Source: Pseudomonadota bacterium (GTDB taxonomy: Bacteria > Myxococcota_A > Polyangia > Polyangiales > Polyangiaceae). From it: a DNA stretch of 64,000 nucleotides. The translations under genes were made by a program, and so were the position numbers. The notes below the pieces were generated by a model, which was not told where the DNA came from, did no database searches, and saw nothing but the letters and a program-made list of their open reading frames with translations. This document shows positions 40,619-49,692 of the stretch, piece by piece (position 1 is the stretch's first letter; every line of letters starts with the position of its first letter). The stretch covers positions 62,001 to 126,000 of the forward strand of contig JAEWRL010000144.1 of the NCBI GenBank assembly GCA_023398955.1. Reading direction: 5' to 3'.

Positions 40619-42811
40619 TCAACGAATCTGATGCATTGCGTGCCGCCGCGCAAGCTCGTCCAGCTTCGTGCTATCGGTGATGCCGATAAGGTGAAGTCGT
40701 ACGGACGCTTCACGCTGCGTGCCGAGGTCTCTCGCGTTGACGCCGAGCATGCCGTCCGAATCGAGTGCGAATCGGATCTCCACCGCGATCTCGCCGCGTT
40801 GGGCCTCGCGGAGGCCGTCGAGAACTACTTCTCCCAAGGCCGTGTTCTCGGCGAACCTTCGTGACTCACCCTGGCAGACGCGGACTGCGATGGTGCGCTG
40901 ATTGTCGGTGGATGTGACGAACACCCGAGCGTGCGAACTGGGGAGCTTCGAATTCCGCTCCACCAGAACGTCGCAGTAGCCCCCGACCGTCTCGACGGAG
41001 AGGCTGAGCGGCGTCACGTCGAGGAGTAGCGGCGGCGAAGCCTGCGACAGAGCTGCGCTCCCATCGTCCGAAGCACCGGAGTGATCCAAGGGGATGGTCT
41101 GGTCCGGGCGTGACGGAGGTCGACTCGGAAAAGGAAGCCACACGTTCTCGTCCGCTTCGATGGCTCCTATGAGGTGCTCGCGGTCATCGGCGGCGGGCGG
41201 GGCGTGCCCCTCGTCGTTTGGCGGAGAGGACTGCCCTAGCGCGGCGGGGGCGAACGGGAGAGCGCCGGGCGCTGAGCTCCAAGCCGTCTCTGTGGACGTC
41301 GCGCTCGCGGTCGTACGGAGGGGTGGCGGTGGCGGGGCCGGCCTCCACTGGCTCGCTTCCAGCGGACGGGCGGGCGCCTCCGGCTCGGACAGGCTCGGTG
41401 CCGGCTGTTGCAGACGTCGGGCTCGTTCCCCAGTTCGTTCGTCGTCAGCGGGACGCTGCGCCGGTGACACACCTTGTGCTTCCAAGCGCGGGGGCACCGG
41501 CGGCGGTCGAGCAGCAAGCGTGTTCGGGATGCTGTCGGATTCGAGCTCCGGACGAGCAGGCAGGCGTCCTGCTCCGAGAAGCGTTCTCTGGCGTGGGCGT
41601 GCGGCGGGAGCGGCGGGAGCGGCGGCTTTGGGGAGCGGCGGCGCTGGCACTGGGGGTTGGCGTTTTCTGGACGCCGTCAGGGCGGAAGCCTGAATGGCCG
41701 CACCCAGAGCGACGACCTCATCGGGGACCGCATGCACTTGGGGCTCGCGCCCGAAGAACTCAGCGACCCGGCGACGAACCAGCGGAAGGCGCGCAGAGCC
41801 GCCGACAAGGAGGACCTGATCGAGGTCGCGCACGCCAAGACCCGCGATCTGGAGCGCCTCCTCGCATACCCTGAAGGTCCGCTCTACGACTGGTGCGGCT
41901 AACCGCTCCAGTTCTGGACGAGTGAAGGTGAACACCGCGTCAATGCTTTTACCGCCAGGCCCGATAGCCAGCCCGTCCAGGGCAGCCGTTGCCGATTCGG
42001 CGTCGCCGAGGCGCACCTTGAGCTGCTCTGCTGCGAGGCGCAGCTGGTCGTAGCCCTCCGCGGAAGCGCGAGCATCATGCCGATAACGTACCAGGAAGTC
42101 CTTTGCCATCACGTCGGCAATCGCATCATCGATGTCATCGCCCCCCAAGAAGCTGTCTCCGGCAGTCGAGAGCACCTCGAAGACGTTCCCAGAAAGGTCG
42201 ATCAGGGTGACATCGAACGTGCCGCCACCAAAGTCGTAGACAGCGATTCGTTCCGCGTGCCCTTTGCCGTACCCGTGAGCGAGCGCCGCCGCCGTGGGTT
42301 CGTTGAGGATTCGCAGCACCTCGAGGCCAGCTACTCTCCCCGCGACTTTCGTCGCCGCGCGCTGAAGGTCATTGAAGCTCGCGGGGACGGTAATGATAGC
42401 GCGTTCAACGGCCTCCCCAAGCGCCTCTTCGGCGACCGATTTCGCCTTCTTCAGCACGAATGCGCTTATCTCGGGAAGCGTATACGATTGCCCTCGCGCC
42501 GAGACGAGAGTGGCGAGTCCGGGACCCTCCAGCATGGTGAACGGAAAGCGCGCCCGTGCGACTTCCACCTCGGGACTGCCCCAGCTTCGCCCGATCAGTC
42601 GCTTTATCGAGAAGACCGTATTGGCGGCATCCTGCAGACGCCGCTCCCGCGCTGCGCTGCCAACGAGGACCTGCCCGCCTGGAGGAAAGGCGACCACGGA
42701 GGGGATCAATCGATTCCCGTCGCGGTCTGGCAGGGTCGTGGCGCGACCGTCGATGACCGCGCCGACCACCGTGTTCGTCGTGCCGAGATCGATTCCGATG
42801 ACCGCGCTCAC
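40619..42811 (-). CDS. Non-canonical Hsp70 (DnaK-like) with long insertion and no lid
   Basis: A 730-residue Hsp70 homologue. Residues 1-382 are a full nucleotide-binding domain (IGIDLGTTNTVVGAVIDG, TVPASFNDLQRAAT, ILNEPTAAALAHGYG, VYDFGGGTFDVTLIDL, LLVGGSARLPLVRRRV). Residues 383-593 are a proline/alanine/serine-rich insertion. Residues 594-710 (LLLDVTPLSLSVETVGG, then NQRTIAVRVCQGES, FALDSDGMLGVNARD) are the beta substrate-binding domain. The alpha-helical lid is essentially absent; only about 20 residues follow. Ordinary DnaK has a ten-residue linker here. Probably a specialised chaperone; the HExxH gene upstream overlaps it by 4 bases. Confidence 0.88.
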   Translation of the reverse strand: MSAVIGIDLGTTNTVVGAVIDGRATTLPDRDGNRLIPSVVAFPPGGQVLVGSAARERRLQDAANTVFSIKRLIGRSWGSPEVEVARARFPFTMLEGPGLATLVSARGQSYTLPEISAFVLKKAKSVAEEALGEAVERAIITVPASFNDLQRAATKVAGRVAGLEVLRILNEPTAAALAHGYGKGHAERIAVYDFGGGTFDVTLIDLSGNVFEVLSTAGDSFLGGDDIDDAIADVMAKDFLVRYRHDARASAEGYDQLRLAAEQLKVRLGDAESATAALDGLAIGPGGKSIDAVFTFTRPELERLAAPVVERTFRVCEEALQIAGLGVRDLDQVLLVGGSARLPLVRRRVAEFFGREPQVHAVPDEVVALGAAIQASALTASRKRQPPVPAPPLPKAAAPAAPAARPRQRTLLGAGRLPARPELESDSIPNTLAARPPPVPPRLEAQGVSPAQRPADDERTGERARRLQQPAPSLSEPEAPARPLEASQWRPAPPPPPLRTTASATSTETAWSSAPGALPFAPAALGQSSPPNDEGHAPPAADDREHLIGAIEADENVWLPFPSRPPSRPDQTIPLDHSGASDDGSAALSQASPPLLLDVTPLSLSVETVGGYCDVLVERNSKLPSSHARVFVTSTDNQRTIAVRVCQGESRRFAENTALGEVVLDGLREAQRGEIAVEIRFALDSDGMLGVNARDLGTQREASVRLHLIGITDSTKLDELARRHAMHQIR

Positions 42812-43422
42812 GGGTCACCTGCGGGTGACGAGTGGGCGCGGGAGCCTGTGAGCACGCACGGGCGCTCTGCTTCACCTGTTCCCGCCATCTCAGCCTCGAT
42901 ATCTGTCAAGGCAGCATCATACCAGCGTTCCACTTGGGTTCGGAATGGCCACATCCAGCCGTAATCGGGTCCCACGAAGCGGGACACGATCTCCCGCTTC
43001 AGCGCTTCATTCCGAGCGGCGTCCAACCCGCGCAGCTCAGCGGTGGCCCTGAGTGTCTCCCGGTACGCTTCCCACTCGAGTCTCGCCCGCCCCCAGGCCA
43101 ACCCCAGGGGTGCGAACATGAACAAGTAAGCGAGCGCCATCCGTAGGGTACCCAGACGTCTGCGCTGCCTCAGGTGGACCCGCTCGTGGCGTAGGAGTAT
43201 CACGCGATCCATGTCGCTCATCGAATCCCAACTGCCCGGGACGTACAACGTATCCCCGAGCACGGTGTGATAGCGTGTTAGATAGTGTCGCTGCCCACCG
43301 AAGGTGACCAGCTTGAGCACGCGGTCGATCGCTAGCGACAAAGAATGGCCGGCCTTTGGCACCACTCTGAATGATGGAAACTCGGCGCGGAGCTCTCTCA
43401 GAAATTCGTCGCTGCGGGCCAT
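42808..43422 (-). CDS. HExxH putative metalloprotease-like protein, hsp70-linked
   Basis: About 204 residues. LLRHERVHLRQRRRLG contains HExxH (H79, E80, H83), and about 34 residues later EWEAYRET could supply a third glutamate ligand, as in gluzincin-like small peptidases. Between them is a hydrophobic stretch, LAYLFMFAPLGLAWG. No signal peptide. Earlier strands (YLTRYHTVLGDTLYVPGSWD) fit a small peptidase fold. Activity is an inference. ATG 43422 is preferred over GTG 43431. The stop overlaps the Hsp70 start as ATGA, and the gene lies 68 bases after fmt, so it may be part of the same transcript. Confidence 0.7.
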   Translation of the reverse strand: MARSDEFLRELRAEFPSFRVVPKAGHSLSLAIDRVLKLVTFGGQRHYLTRYHTVLGDTLYVPGSWDSMSDMDRVILLRHERVHLRQRRRLGTLRMALAYLFMFAPLGLAWGRARLEWEAYRETLRATAELRGLDAARNEALKREIVSRFVGPDYGWMWPFRTQVERWYDAALTDIEAEMAGTGEAERPCVLTGSRAHSSPAGDP

Positions 43423-43489
43423 AGCGCGCACACTAATTCACGCAGTGATGCTCTGCCATGGTCACGAGGGTTTCGCGAGCGGCTTGGGC

Positions 43490-44449
43490 TCACGCCGACG
43501 CCGAGGGGAGGGTCTCGAACAACATGCCGTCGACCACGGCTCGACCATTGATAAGGTCCCGGGATTCGCAGACGCGCCGCCCCTCCCGCTGGGCTGCCAA
43601 AACCTCCAGGGTGCCATTTCCGGTTGCGACGAGCACACGGGCTGCACGTTCCACGGTCACCCGGCCCGGGGGACCCGGCACGGAGTCCGGTACGGAGCGC
43701 GCAGAGACCACGCGCAGACAGGTGCCGTCTTTCCACGTGCGAGCCCCTGGCCTCGGCGCGAGGGCACGCACCTGCGCGGCGAGTCTCGTCGCGCTGAGCG
43801 TCCAATCAAGGCCACAGTGTTCACTCCGAATCGGTGGCGCGTAAGTCGCCAGAGCCTCGTCTTGTGGCTGCGGCTCGAGTTCGCCACGGAGCACCCGCGG
43901 AAGATCCGTCTCGACCATGGTGGCGCAGAGAAGCGCAAGCCGTTCACCGAGTTCGGCCGCCGTCTCGTTCGCACCGATGGGGACGCGCCGGGTGACGTAC
44001 ACGGGTCCGGTATCCAGCCCTTCATCCATCTGCATCAGAGAAACGCCGGTTTCGTGATCCCCCGACATGATCGCCCACTGGATCGGCGCCGCGCCGCGCC
44101 AGCGGGGCAGGGGTGAGGCATGCAGGTTGAGGCACCCGCGCCGCGGGGCTCCAAGCACGTCGGGCGGAAGAATTCGGCCGTAAGCGAGAACGACGGCAAC
44201 GTCGGGCCGGCGCGCGCGCAGCCATTCACCCAGCTCACCCGTACGAACCTTTGTAGGTTGATAAACCTGAACACCGAGGGAAGTAGCGGCTTCCTTCACG
44301 GCCGATTGCTGTGTTTGAAGTCCCCTGCCTGCCGGACGGTCTGGCTGACACACGACTCCGACGAGCTCACTGGTGGCGTGCAACGTCCGAAGTGCCGGCA
44401 CCGCTAGCGACGGGGTCCCGAAAAATACTGAGCGCACCAGGTAAGGCAT
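43490..44449 (-). CDS. fmt: Methionyl-tRNA formyltransferase
   Basis: A 319-residue enzyme of normal length that formylates initiator Met-tRNA using 10-formyl-THF. The N-terminal domain shows VFFGTPSLAVPALRTL, VVCQPDRPAGRG, and the catalytic block LNLHASPLPRWRGAAPIQWA followed by SLMQMDEGLDTGPVY. The C-terminal OB-like domain has LDWTLSATRLAAQVRALAPRPG. The ATG at 44449 begins MPYLVRSVFFGTP. Upstream frame to 44761 is not needed. It is divergent from lon. Confidence 0.96.
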   Translation of the reverse strand: MPYLVRSVFFGTPSLAVPALRTLHATSELVGVVCQPDRPAGRGLQTQQSAVKEAATSLGVQVYQPTKVRTGELGEWLRARRPDVAVVLAYGRILPPDVLGAPRRGCLNLHASPLPRWRGAAPIQWAIMSGDHETGVSLMQMDEGLDTGPVYVTRRVPIGANETAAELGERLALLCATMVETDLPRVLRGELEPQPQDEALATYAPPIRSEHCGLDWTLSATRLAAQVRALAPRPGARTWKDGTCLRVVSARSVPDSVPGPPGRVTVERAARVLVATGNGTLEVLAAQREGRRVCESRDLINGRAVVDGMLFETLPSASA

Positions 44450-44562
44450 AGCCGCGGCGCAAGGTTTGTGCCAGTGGTGGCGCAGACGAATCGAGGGCTT
44501 AACTTGACCGGCATGACCAGCCGTCACAAAAGCAGGCCGCGAGGTCCGATCGAGGTGACACC

Positions 44563-47004
44563 ATGAGCGAAAAGAAGAAGCCCGGCCCGGCTCACCCTCC
44601 CGTGAACGAAGAAGAGATGACTTTTGGGGAGGAGCTATCGGTGCTGCCGATTCGCAACGCCGTGCTCTTTCCTGGTGCGGTGCAGCCCTTTGACGTGGGA
44701 CGCGAGAAGTCCGTGGCGCTCGTGGAGGAAGTGGCCGGTGAGGCCAACCCGGTGATCGCAATCTTTGCGCAACGGGACCCTGCCACCGACGATCCCGGCG
44801 AGGACGACCTCTACCCGGTTGGCTGCGCTGCGCGGGTCCTGAAAGCGCTGAAGCACAGCAGTGGCAACTATTCCCTGATCCTCCAAGGCCTCACGCGCAT
44901 TCGGCTCGAGGGCATGGTGCAAGCAGACCCGTATCTGCGCGCCCGTGTTGCTCGCATCGACACCAAGGAGGCGGAAGACGTCGAAGCGGAGGCTCTCGCA
45001 ATGAGTCTGCGCGACGTCGCAAAGCAGGTCATTCAGCTCATGCCGGAGCTGCCACGCGAGGCTGGTTCCCTGATAGACTCCATACAGGCTCCCGGTGCAC
45101 TCGCAGACCTGGTGGCGGCGAATCTCGACGCTCCCGTGGACGAGAAGGCTCAGCTGCTTGAAACCGTGGATGTCAAGGAGCGAATTAGGAAGGTTCTCAG
45201 GCTACTCACTCGTCAACTCGAGATACTGAGAATGCGCGAGCGCATCAATTCCCAGATCAAGGAGGAGATGGGCAAGAACCAGCGCGAGTACGTCCTCAGG
45301 CAGCAGCTGAAGGCCATCAAAGAGGAGCTCGGGGAAGACGAGGGCGACCAGGGTGACCTCGATGGCATCGAGGAGCGGTTGGCCAAAGCCAACTTGCCCA
45401 CTGAAGCGGACAATGTGGCCAAGAAGCAGCTCAAGCGGCTGCGGTCGATGCAGGTTGGCAGCGCCGAGTACACCGTGGTGCGCACGTACCTGGACTGGAT
45501 CCTTGATCTCCCGTGGACGCACTCGACGGAAGACAACATGGACATCGTCGCGGTGCGTCAGGTTCTCGACGAGGACCACTACGGCCTGGATAAGGTGAAG
45601 AAGCGCATCGTCGAATACCTGGCGGTTCGGAAGCTCAAGCGGGACAAGAAGGGTCCGATCCTTTGCCTGATCGGCCCGCCCGGTGTCGGCAAGACCTCAT
45701 TGGGTAAGAGCATTGCACGGGCGCTCGGGCGGAAGTTCGTGAGGATTTCGCTTGGTGGTGTGCACGATGAGGCGGCGATCCGCGGCCATCGGCGCACCTA
45801 CGTGGGGGCCCTACCCGGCCAGATCATCCAAGGGATGAAGAAGTCGGGCACCGTGAATCCCGTCTTCATGATGGACGAGGTGGATAAGATTGGTCACGAC
45901 TTCCGCGGCGATCCGAGCGCGGCGTTGCTCGAGGTCCTCGATCCGGAACAGAACAACACGTTCGCAGATCACTATCTCGAGATCCCCTACGATTTGTCGA
46001 ACGTGATGTTCGTCGCTACCGCCAACGTGGCGGATCCGATCCCTCCGCCATTGCGGGACCGCATGGAAATCCTTGAGATTCCTGGCTACACGCGGCGTGA
46101 GAAATTGGCCATAGCGAGGCAGCACCTCATCCCGAAGCAGCTGGACGAGCACGGGCTGACGACGGAGCAGTGCGATATCACCGACGAGGCCGTGGAGGAA
46201 ATCATCGAGCACTACACACGCGAAGCCGGGGTTCGGTCTCTCGAGCGAACGATTGCCTCGGTGATCCGTGGAGTAGCCGTGAAAGTAGCCGAAGGCGACA
46301 CGCAACAGCGGACCATCAAGACGGAAGACGAGCTGCGTGAGTACCTGGGCCCCATCAAGTACACCAGCGAGGTGGCGGAGCGAACGGAGGAGACCGGGGT
46401 TGCGACGGGCCTCGCATGGACCAGCGTCGGCGGGGAGATACTATTCATCGAAGCGACACGCATGTACGGGACCGGGAAGCTGCAGCTCACCGGGCAGCTC
46501 GGCGATGTCATGAAGGAGAGCGCTCACGCGGCGTTGAGCTATGTGCGCACCAACGCGGGCCGCTACGGTATCCCGAAGGATTTCCTCGAGAAGAGCGACA
46601 TGCACATTCACATCCCGGCAGGGGCCATGCCCAAGGATGGGCCGAGCGCTGGGATCACGATGTTTACCGCGCTGGTCAGTCTATTGACGGGTGTTCGCGT
46701 TCGCCACGATGTTGCCATGACAGGTGAGATCTCGTTGCGGGGCAGGGTACTTCCGATCGGAGGAGTGAAGGAGAAGACGCTCGCCGCACACCGTGCAGGA
46801 ATCAAACGGATGCTGCTTCCGGAGCGGAACAAAGCGGATCTCGAAGAGGTCCCGAAGGAAGTCCGCGACGAGCTCGAGTTCGTCTTCGTGCACAAGCTGG
46901 ACGACGTCCTCGAAGCGGCGCTCGAAAGCGTCCCGCAGCCCTCCCAGGAATACCTCGACGACGCCGGGAAGAAGCAGGGCGCCATGCAAGCTCCATCAAA
47001 CTAG
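44563..47004 (+). CDS. lon: ATP-dependent protease Lon
   Basis: An 813-residue LonA. The N-terminal substrate domain starts LSVLPIRNAVLFPGAVQPF, a coiled-coil segment follows (RERINSQIKEEMGKNQREYV), then the AAA+ module with Walker A LIGPPGVGKTSLGKSIA, VFMMDEVDKIG, and the proteolytic domain with catalytic Ser in MPKDGPSAGITMFTALV and Lys in GVKEKTLAAHRAGI. It degrades misfolded and regulatory proteins in the cytoplasm. GAGGT lies before the ATG. Another lon copy may exist elsewhere; myxobacteria often have two. Confidence 0.98.
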   Translation: MSEKKKPGPAHPPVNEEEMTFGEELSVLPIRNAVLFPGAVQPFDVGREKSVALVEEVAGEANPVIAIFAQRDPATDDPGEDDLYPVGCAARVLKALKHSSGNYSLILQGLTRIRLEGMVQADPYLRARVARIDTKEAEDVEAEALAMSLRDVAKQVIQLMPELPREAGSLIDSIQAPGALADLVAANLDAPVDEKAQLLETVDVKERIRKVLRLLTRQLEILRMRERINSQIKEEMGKNQREYVLRQQLKAIKEELGEDEGDQGDLDGIEERLAKANLPTEADNVAKKQLKRLRSMQVGSAEYTVVRTYLDWILDLPWTHSTEDNMDIVAVRQVLDEDHYGLDKVKKRIVEYLAVRKLKRDKKGPILCLIGPPGVGKTSLGKSIARALGRKFVRISLGGVHDEAAIRGHRRTYVGALPGQIIQGMKKSGTVNPVFMMDEVDKIGHDFRGDPSAALLEVLDPEQNNTFADHYLEIPYDLSNVMFVATANVADPIPPPLRDRMEILEIPGYTRREKLAIARQHLIPKQLDEHGLTTEQCDITDEAVEEIIEHYTREAGVRSLERTIASVIRGVAVKVAEGDTQQRTIKTEDELREYLGPIKYTSEVAERTEETGVATGLAWTSVGGEILFIEATRMYGTGKLQLTGQLGDVMKESAHAALSYVRTNAGRYGIPKDFLEKSDMHIHIPAGAMPKDGPSAGITMFTALVSLLTGVRVRHDVAMTGEISLRGRVLPIGGVKEKTLAAHRAGIKRMLLPERNKADLEEVPKEVRDELEFVFVHKLDDVLEAALESVPQPSQEYLDDAGKKQGAMQAPSN

Positions 47005-47008
47005 ATCA

Positions 47009-47746
47009 TCAGTCTCCGGTCTGCGCGAATGGCTGTACGGGGGCGGTGGTCCACAATCGGATACCGCCCCGCAGGCCATCGGCGTTGGTGAACACTCGGA
47101 CATTCTCGGGGAGGCGGCAGCGGATCTTCCGCGCGTTGCCGCCCCCGAGGTGTAGTAAGCGATAGTTCCAGATCGGCGCGAGTTGTTCGATCACCCGAAG
47201 GACTCGCGTGCTCCACTTGCCTCTTCCCAGGAGGTGGAGCTCCCTGTCGGACACGAGTTCCTCGTAGGTGCGACGCTTGCGAAAAGGGTGGTGCGCCAGC
47301 TCCAGGTTTGCGACGAGGTGCCCGTCCGTGAAGAGTGCCGAGCCCAGCCCCGTTCCGAGGGTCAACACGAGCTCGACGCCCCTGCCTTCGACTACCCCAA
47401 ACCCTTGCAGGTCGGCGTCGTTGCAGACGCGGACGGGCTTGCCGAGCGTCGTGGTGAGCAGGTTCGCCAGCGGCTCGCCTGACCAGAGCTCCGTTCCCAG
47501 GTTTGGGGCGGTCTTCACCACACCATCCACAACGATGCCTGGGAAACCCACCGAAACCCGATCGAAGGGTGGTAGCTCAAGCGCCATTTCGCGGATCGTC
47601 GCGGCCAGGGCCCGTGGGGAAGCTGGGCGGGGCGTGAGGCGCCTGAGGCGGCTCGTCAGCGGGCGTCCCGACGCATCGAGCACCAGCATCTTCGTTCCCT
47701 CTCCGCCTATATCCACGGCTAGTGTCAGCGGGTTTCGCTGATCCAT
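47009..47746 (-). CDS. ROK-family kinase, polyphosphate glucokinase-like
   Basis: About 245 residues. The ROK phosphate loop is LAVDIGGEGTKMLVLDASG; VSVGFPGIVVDGVV, VCNDADLQGFG (catalytic Asp), and LTLGTGLGSALFTDG complete the sugar kinase fold. NLELAHHPFRKRRTYEELVS, followed by GRGKWSTRVLRVIEQL, resembles polyphosphate-dependent glucokinases (PpgK). So glucose phosphorylation with polyphosphate or ATP is likely. The usual zinc-binding ROK cysteines are absent, as in PpgK. The N-terminal extension to 47833 is probably untranslated. It converges on lon with a 4-base gap. Confidence 0.8.
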   Translation of the reverse strand: MDQRNPLTLAVDIGGEGTKMLVLDASGRPLTSRLRRLTPRPASPRALAATIREMALELPPFDRVSVGFPGIVVDGVVKTAPNLGTELWSGEPLANLLTTTLGKPVRVCNDADLQGFGVVEGRGVELVLTLGTGLGSALFTDGHLVANLELAHHPFRKRRTYEELVSDRELHLLGRGKWSTRVLRVIEQLAPIWNYRLLHLGGGNARKIRCRLPENVRVFTNADGLRGGIRLWTTAPVQPFAQTGD

Positions 47747-47983
47747 TACCGGGGCAGGAGTACCGGCCCGGACAGCTGTCGAGTCATCTGGGTTCTGCGC
47801 GGAGGATGTGTGTGCGGTCAGTTCGGAGGACATGCGCTGCTAGTCTAGGCCAGGTGCGGCACTCAAGGCCAGGTGGGGCGTATCGGCTGCAACGCAGTAG
47901 TCCATCATGCGACCGTGGCGCCAGGAAGAACTCCGCGGACCCACGTTGGTCGGGCCGCGGAGAAGCGCTACTGTGACAGGACC

Positions 47984-49657
47984 TTGAATCGCATCGCGCG
48001 CGCTCAGCTCGTCGGCGTCTGGGTCCTACTTTCGGTGCTCACGTTGCATGGCCCGCAAGGCAGGCAGCCCGAACACAGGACCGTTCCACGTGGCTCGCCA
48101 TCGACTGTCGTGCCCTCCTCCCCGTCGAGTTCGCCCGAGACCGAAGAGCGGGAATGCGCTGCGAGGATCGCGGCGATCCAGGTGAACGATGTCGCTGCGT
48201 CCCAAGCGTACTCCAGCCATGCGCGCGCCCTGCTGCTCGCCCGTGTCAAGGCCTCACCGGTGCTCTTCGTGCGGACGCCTGTAGCGACCGTGGATGACGA
48301 GGCGGCGGAGCACGAGTTGGGAGCGTCGATACTCCAGTCGCCACAGCCCGCTGTAGAGTTCCGTCGGCGACTGCCTTCGCTCTTGAGGAACAAGGCAGCG
48401 CTGAGGGCTTTACTGCTACGCGAGGGGTACTTCTACGTCGAGGATCCCGAATTGGCGCAGGTGGCGGTGAGCTACGTGCGGCTCGATCATCTGTTCGACG
48501 GAGGGACTCTGGTCTTGCAGCGTGGCGCAGAGCAGCATCTCGTTCGCAGACGAGATAGGTTCTTCGAGCACGTTGACGGCCCGTCACCAGGGCGGAGAGC
48601 ACAGCTCTTGATGTTTGATCGCGTTTGGCAGGCCCACTTGCCGGCGCCAACGCCGCTACATCTCGACTTGAGTCGCGTTCACGCTCAGCTTGGTCACGAT
48701 GAGCTCGAGGTCGTGGCTGTCGACGAGCCCAACTGGAAGGCACGACTGCGCTTCGGCGACCAGTGGGCGGAGGCTCTGCTGACGCGGAGCGAGCACGAAC
48801 CTGCCTTGTTGAAGGTCGACTGCCTAGCGCGTGGCCAGACGCCGGAACGTGTTGCGGCAGCCCGAACCTTGACCCGCCGCCGCAATCGCGTGGTGAGCCA
48901 ACTCGAGCGCGCGATCCACGAGCAAGTCGACGAGCAGCTCCCTTTCGACGAACCGCGTACGGAGGAAGGGCAGCAGGATGGCCGATTGAGGTCGGAGTGG
49001 AGCTCAGCGTATAGACGCGGCAGGCACGTTTTCGAGTTCAATGGAGACAGCTACTTCGTGTTCGACCAGAAGGGGCGCCCCCTGGTGCCCCAAGTGTGCA
49101 TCGACTTCATCACGGATAGCCTCGAACGATTTGCGGGGAGCTGGTATCTCCCTCGCGGCATATCCCCAGGACGCCCGAGCGGGCGCTTGGACTTCTCGCG
49201 CATGGGCGTCGAGAACCGTCGCAGCGTCGAGTCGTTCTTGGCTTTCGCGAGCGAGCGCCCAGAGCTCTTCGACGTGCATTGGCTCCCGGTCGAGGAGCGA
49301 ATCCCGTATGCCAGGGGGCGCGAGTTCTTCCAGCACCTCTATGAGCATCGTGACCGGTATCTGCCCGGCGACATCGTGGTAATTTACGGCCTGCGCGACG
49401 ATGACAAGATGCACTACCACTCCTTCTTCGTGGCGGCCCGTGACCCGGTCTCCGGGATGCCCACGTTGGTGGCATCGAACGCGGGGCGTCCGCGAATCCG
49501 CACCTGGGCCGAAGAGATGGCTAGCGCACCGAGACGGAGCATCTTTGCCAGGGTGAGGCCGCGGTTGTCATGGCTGGAAGGGTTGGCAGAGCCCGCTCAG
49601 TCGCATGCTGGCGCCGCGCGATCACAACCGCACGATACGGCGGCCTCCGACACTTGA
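47984..49657 (+). CDS. Exported protein of unknown function with C-terminal Cys/His domain
   Basis: About 557 residues from TTG 47984; the frame is open back to 47873. The N-terminus LNRIARAQLVGVWVLLSVLT resembles a signal peptide. The central part is alternating helix and strand. The C-terminal 170 residues contain PLVPQVCIDFITDSLERF, PGDIVVIYGLRDDDKMHYHSFFVAA and TLVASNAGRPRI, the pattern of a papain-like (NlpC/P60 or YiiX-like) cysteine hydrolase, with Cys in QVCIDF and His in HYHSFF. Activity is unproven. The start is uncertain. Confidence 0.65.
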   Translation: MNRIARAQLVGVWVLLSVLTLHGPQGRQPEHRTVPRGSPSTVVPSSPSSSPETEERECAARIAAIQVNDVAASQAYSSHARALLLARVKASPVLFVRTPVATVDDEAAEHELGASILQSPQPAVEFRRRLPSLLRNKAALRALLLREGYFYVEDPELAQVAVSYVRLDHLFDGGTLVLQRGAEQHLVRRRDRFFEHVDGPSPGRRAQLLMFDRVWQAHLPAPTPLHLDLSRVHAQLGHDELEVVAVDEPNWKARLRFGDQWAEALLTRSEHEPALLKVDCLARGQTPERVAAARTLTRRRNRVVSQLERAIHEQVDEQLPFDEPRTEEGQQDGRLRSEWSSAYRRGRHVFEFNGDSYFVFDQKGRPLVPQVCIDFITDSLERFAGSWYLPRGISPGRPSGRLDFSRMGVENRRSVESFLAFASERPELFDVHWLPVEERIPYARGREFFQHLYEHRDRYLPGDIVVIYGLRDDDKMHYHSFFVAARDPVSGMPTLVASNAGRPRIRTWAEEMASAPRRSIFARVRPRLSWLEGLAEPAQSHAGAARSQPHDTAASDT

Positions 49658-49692
49658 CGCCGGCCGCAGCAGGGGGTCAGCTTCGTGGCGTC

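Noticed and set aside
44504..44530. Heat-shock-like promoter upstream of lon
   Set aside because: TTGACC at 44504 exists, but no CCCAT-type -10 element is found at the right distance, and the match does not exceed chance in a 110-base gap.
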